Source of the DNA: an uncultured Bacilli bacterium
GTDB lineage: Bacteria; Bacillota_I; Bacilli_A; RF39; UBA660
NCBI GenBank assembly: GCA_934096805.1
Contig: CAKOMW010000001.1
Coordinates: forward strand, 372,001-436,000
DNA length: 64,000 nt
Direction of reading: 5' to 3'
The notes below the pieces were generated by a model, which was not told the DNA's origin, did not search any database, and worked only from the letters and a program-made list of their open reading frames with translations. This document shows positions 60,787 through 64,000 of the stretch, piece after piece. The number at the start of each line of letters is the position of its first letter. Position 1 is the first letter of the stretch. Made by a program: the position numbers and the translations under genes.

Positions 60787-62016
60787 ATGTATAGTTTTAC
60801 AGAAAATAATGGTAAGATTTGTGTATATTGTACTGATAATGATGAAGAGATTGTTTTAGATATTGATGAAGTAACTAGTGATGTTATTTTATGTTTGTTT
60901 AGGGATAGAGATAAGAATATATTTACTAATTATTCTGATTTATGGACTGATGTTACTAAGCGTTTTATTGAAAAGTTAAATGATTTTGAGATAGTTATTA
61001 ATGTTGATGATCATAGTTCTTTTTTAGATTTTGTTTCTGATTTTGATAAGGGTGTTTTGGATAATATTTATGTTAATTATCAAAGTTCTTCTGCTACTTG
61101 TAATTTTTTTGATTATAAGAATATGATGGATAAGATTAATTTTATTGTGTCTTCAATTAATGATTATGATTTGTCTTGTATGGAAATTATTATGGTTGTA
61201 TATGATATTGTTAAGGCTTATAAGTATGGTAATTTGTCTTTTGATGATTATACTGTTTCTAGAGCTCTTCATAATGTTGTTAAAAATGATAGTTGTGTTT
61301 GTGCGGGTTTTAGTAATTATTTTAATTTTTTACTTAATGAGCTTGGTGTTAAGAGTGATGTTTTAATGCTTAAGAGAAAAGATAGTAATATTGGACATCA
61401 AAGAAGTTTTATTTATGTTGATGATGATAAGTATGATGTTAATGGAATATTTTTGTTTGATCCTACTTTTGATTGTAATAGAAATGTTGATTATATAAAT
61501 AATTATAATTATTTTATGCAAAGTGCTGGTTTTTTTAAATATATTGATGGTGGTAGAATGATTTATGATGAGATTTATAAGTCTCATGATTTGTATAAGG
61601 TTTTAGATTATAAAAAGTTGGATATTGATAATATTGATACTTTAGAATGGTTTAAAATACTTAGTGTAGTTAGATATCTTAATAGATTTACTGGTGCAGA
61701 GGATAAGGGGATTAGTTTTGATGCTAATGTATATAAAGAAGATTTAAATAAGTATTATAATCTTTTGAATCAATGTTTAGGGTATGAAGATTTTATAAGG
61801 CTTTTATATAATGTTAGGAATGTAGAGTATGACATGGGTATTATAGATGAGAAAGTGTCCAAAGAAGAGGTTATTGAGGTTTGTTATAGTAAGTATTGTA
61901 AGATGTTTAAAAGAATTAAACAGGATGATAAGCTTAGTTATTTTAAATTACTTTTTAGATTAAGTGATTTTGATAGTTTATTTGATGAGGTTAAGGTTAA
62001 GATAAGAGAAAAATAA
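60787..62016 (+). CDS. Transglutaminase-like cysteine-protease-fold protein
   Basis: 409 residues, no signal peptide. The transglutaminase-like core contains CAGFSNYFNFLLNELGV (Cys), then GHQRSFIYVDDDKY (His) and FLFDPTFD (Asp), in the order and spacing of that fold. The N-terminal 90 residues and C-terminal helical part match nothing I know. It lies right after the small RNA units, with GGGGG before the ATG. A cytoplasmic peptidase or crosslinking enzyme is possible; a link to the Abi locus is only positional. Confidence 0.75.
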   Translation: MYSFTENNGKICVYCTDNDEEIVLDIDEVTSDVILCLFRDRDKNIFTNYSDLWTDVTKRFIEKLNDFEIVINVDDHSSFLDFVSDFDKGVLDNIYVNYQSSSATCNFFDYKNMMDKINFIVSSINDYDLSCMEIIMVVYDIVKAYKYGNLSFDDYTVSRALHNVVKNDSCVCAGFSNYFNFLLNELGVKSDVLMLKRKDSNIGHQRSFIYVDDDKYDVNGIFLFDPTFDCNRNVDYINNYNYFMQSAGFFKYIDGGRMIYDEIYKSHDLYKVLDYKKLDIDNIDTLEWFKILSVVRYLNRFTGAEDKGISFDANVYKEDLNKYYNLLNQCLGYEDFIRLLYNVRNVEYDMGIIDEKVSKEEVIEVCYSKYCKMFKRIKQDDKLSYFKLLFRLSDFDSLFDEVKVKIREK

Positions 62017-62037
62017 AAAATGTTTAATTTGGGTTAA

Positions 62038-62067
62038 AAATAAAGTGAAAGTACTTTATTTTTTTTT
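62038..62067 (+). terminator. Terminator of transglutaminase-like gene
   Basis: Stem AATAAAGT/ACTTTATT, loop GAAAGT, T run. Confidence 0.85.
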
Positions 62068-62115
62068 GGTTTCTTGTTATAATTTAAATAGTATAGGATA
62101 CAAGGAGTGATACTT

Positions 62116-64000
62116 GTGAGGAAAAATATTACTAAAGATGATATAAAAAAGATGTTACCTGCTTTAGTAGTGTTATTTATTTTAATAGCATTAGGTACAT
62201 ATGCTTTTGATAAAGTTGATTTACTTGGTAAACAAAATTTAGGAATAGTTGCTAATGAAGAGGTGGCTTTAAGGCTTGTTGAGGGGGAACAAGATTTTAA
62301 AGTAGGGAATACTCCTCTTAGTGATAGTGCTGGGAAGGCTCAGACTACTTATTATGAGTTTAATGTAGAAGGGGTTTCTAATGTTGTATATAATTTAGAT
62401 TATTATTTGTATTTGATACCTAAAAATGGTGGTAATACAGTTGATGCTTCTTTTGTTAAACTTTATCTTACTAAAGTGGTTAATAATTCTGAGACAGTAG
62501 TGGTTGATGTTACTACTTTAGATAAGTTAAAGGATTTTGGATTTAATAAGTTAGTTACAAATAGCACTTTTAATTTTACTAGTAATAGTAAGACTACTAA
62601 AACAGATACATATAGATTAAGAGTTTGGTTAGCTGAAGGTGCTACTGATAATGAAGAAACGGCTCCTGATGTAAAAGAAACTGATGATGGTCTTAATATT
62701 AAGGCTATATCAGGAGGGTATAGTTTTAGTATGGGTGTTAGTTCATATAAGATTGGTGAACCTAATAAACCAGAGTTAACTAGTAATATGATACCTGTGT
62801 ATTATGATAGTACGAATGCAGTATGGAAAAAAGCAGATAGTAGTAATACAAATGAAACATATAAATGGTATGATTATGATAATAAAATGTGGGCAAATGC
62901 TGTGACTGTTACTGAAACTAATAGAGATACTTATTTGAAAGCGAATGCAGGAACAGAAATAAATATGAATGATATAAATACAATGTGGGTATGGATACCA
63001 AGATATACATATACATATTTAAATACAAATACACCAGAGGAGATAAAGATAAAGTTTGAAAATGGAACAGAAAGTCATGGTACAATAAAGTGTACTGATG
63101 CAGTAACAGGAAATGGCACAACATCCCAAACATGTACAGATACAACAAATGGAAGTTTAAAAGCAGGAACCAGTACATATACACATCCAGCTTTTACATT
63201 TGGAGATACAGAATTAACAGGATTATGGGTAGGAAAGTTTGAGAGTAGTGCAACAGAAATACCAACATCATCATCTACAACAGAATCAACAATTATAATA
63301 AAACCAAATGTCCAGTCATTAAGATATAAAGCAGTATCATATTTCTTTCGCGATGCCCGACAAATGGAGAAAACAAGTAATGTATATGGTTTTCCACAAA
63401 GTAGTAGTACAACATTTAACTACAACGGTAATTTAACTGGAGACACAAATAATATAGATATACATATGATGAAGAATACAGAATGGGGAGCAGTAACATA
63501 TTTATATCATAGTAAATATGGAAGATGTACAAACGGTTCATGTGAAGAAATAACAATAAATAATTGTATTAATATGACAACAGGAATAGGAGCAGACACA
63601 GTAAGTGCAAGCAGGTCTGATACAACATGTACAACAGATAAGAATAAATATAATGGAGAGAGTGGAGTAAAAGCATCAACCACTGGAAATGTATATGGTG
63701 TGTACGACATGAGTGGTGACTCATATGAATATACAATGGGTAACATGGTAACCCCTTCAAATCAGTTTTATACATCAGATGCAGGAAACTGGAGTACAAC
63801 AACATATCCTCTAGCAAAGTATTATGATAGTTATACATATAATACAAGTGAAACAACATATACAAGAGGAAGATTAGGAGATGCAACAGTAGAAATGAGC
63901 CCTTCTGATGGTTACACATGGTATTCAGATGGCGTCGACTTCCCGTACTCGTCCGGTTCTTGGTTTCCGCGTGGGGGTGTCTACGGTGATGGTACGAGCG
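62116..64000 (+). CDS. Anchored surface protein with lectin-like variable end, 3' truncated
   Basis: At least 628 residues from GTG 62116 (AAGGAGTGAT six bases before); runs off the window. N-terminal cytoplasmic ~14 residues, TM helix at about 15-33, a SipW/TasA-like beta region (residues 35-210), then PELTSNMIPVYYD and the same formylglycine-enzyme/C-type-lectin-like domain as the gene at 40.9 kb. The window ends inside the variable segment (FPYSSGSWFPRGGVYGDGTS). Codon use turns from T-rich to A-rich at about 62850. Likely adhesin; paralogue of the 40.9 kb gene by its C-terminal domain only. Confidence 0.82.
   Translation, partial: MRKNITKDDIKKMLPALVVLFILIALGTYAFDKVDLLGKQNLGIVANEEVALRLVEGEQDFKVGNTPLSDSAGKAQTTYYEFNVEGVSNVVYNLDYYLYLIPKNGGNTVDASFVKLYLTKVVNNSETVVVDVTTLDKLKDFGFNKLVTNSTFNFTSNSKTTKTDTYRLRVWLAEGATDNEETAPDVKETDDGLNIKAISGGYSFSMGVSSYKIGEPNKPELTSNMIPVYYDSTNAVWKKADSSNTNETYKWYDYDNKMWANAVTVTETNRDTYLKANAGTEINMNDINTMWVWIPRYTYTYLNTNTPEEIKIKFENGTESHGTIKCTDAVTGNGTTSQTCTDTTNGSLKAGTSTYTHPAFTFGDTELTGLWVGKFESSATEIPTSSSTTESTIIIKPNVQSLRYKAVSYFFRDARQMEKTSNVYGFPQSSSTTFNYNGNLTGDTNNIDIHMMKNTEWGAVTYLYHSKYGRCTNGSCEEITINNCINMTTGIGADTVSASRSDTTCTTDKNKYNGESGVKASTTGNVYGVYDMSGDSYEYTMGNMVTPSNQFYTSDAGNWSTTTYPLAKYYDSYTYNTSETTYTRGRLGDATVEMSPSDGYTWYSDGVDFPYSSGSWFPRGGVYGDGTS
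62928..63927 (+). repeat. A-rich cassette, copy 2 (other copy 41290-42300)
   Basis: Dispersed repeat of about 1 kb in frame with the lectin-like domain of both surface proteins; upstream regions of the two genes are unrelated except PELTSNMIPVYYD and neighbouring stalk residues. Confidence 0.75.
63928..64000 (+). other. Candidate DGR variable region, copy 2 (truncated by window)
   Basis: GC-richer than flanks; aligns codon by codon with 42301-42373, with 11 of 24 codons changing the amino acid. Invariant frame FPYS, W-F, RGG, Y, GT. Confidence 0.55.

Noticed and set aside
62918..63919. Minus-strand frames opposite the surface protein
   Set aside because: Low-complexity L/Y/H products that mirror the A-rich plus-strand gene; the plus-strand frame has domains and a start site.
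1..64000. Insertion sequences, transposases or integrases
   Set aside because: No transposase or integrase frame was recognised; only remnants of unclear origin remain.

Overview
The window is very AT-rich DNA from a low-GC Gram-positive bacterium, most likely an uncultured gut lineage of the Bacilli. The evidence is the gene content: radC-mreC-mreD-spoIVFA-spoIVFB order, gerE next to gerM, SpoIIIAH, a CwlJ/SleB-type hydrolase, ftsA-ftsZ, CIRCE-controlled clpB and RNase HIII. Stops behave as in the standard bacterial code (tRNA-Trp has anticodon CCA; UGA ends genes). Most ribosome-binding sites are of the extended type GGTGAT. Plus-strand genes are T/G-rich and minus-strand genes A/C-rich, so strand-composition breaks are informative here.

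Layout. 1-4.2 kb (minus): glmS (3' end outside), rubrerythrin, N-domain-less clpB behind a CIRCE promoter. 4.3-10.2 kb: mscL, a membrane HTH protein, a cysteine-desulfurase/thiol-relay operon, a flippase-like protein and the undecaprenyl-phosphate transporter PopT. 10.2-13.1 kb: an accessory island with a collagen-like protein, a probable type I toxin-antitoxin pair, and a surface protein preceded by an 11-G tract. 13.1-22.8 kb: SDR, truA, tspO, a fused ABC transporter, unknown membrane proteins, a nitroreductase and an amidase-like LysM pseudoenzyme. 22.9-30.8 kb: a Bro-N/DinD-like gene of foreign composition, parC without parE, an Rpn-like protein, rnhC, EndA-like nuclease, gmk. 30.9-44.3 kb: smc, radC-mreCD, spoIVFAB, a GHL10 hydrolase, surface proteins, spoIIIAH, gerE, gerM. 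44.3-53.8 kb: five tRNA genes (four plus, one minus), HD-domain protein, second collagen-like protein, LiaF-like/DUF4097 pair, C26 amidotransferase, ppdK, YHYH surface protein, class III Fic. 53.8-59.1 kb: spore-cortex-type hydrolase, active amidase, cvpA, trxA, ftsA, ftsZ. 59.2-64 kb: an Abi_2/HEPN gene with three tandem promoter-small-RNA units behind it, a transglutaminase-like protein and a surface protein running off the window.

How it fits together. Housekeeping and sporulation/cell-wall genes form the backbone. Between them sit small accessory islands of defence or surface variation: the Abi-HEPN/tandem-RNA locus, the hydrophobic-peptide/antisense pair, Fic, Bro-N, and three large anchored surface proteins. 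These three have a GC-rich, apparently hypervariable C-terminal segment of the kind diversified by diversity-generating retroelements (DGRs). No reverse transcriptase is in the window. Two of the three share a duplicated A-rich cassette of about 1 kb. The strongest candidates for an undescribed system are the Abi-HEPN locus with its three RNA units (59.2-60.73 kb) and the 10.9-13.0 kb island.
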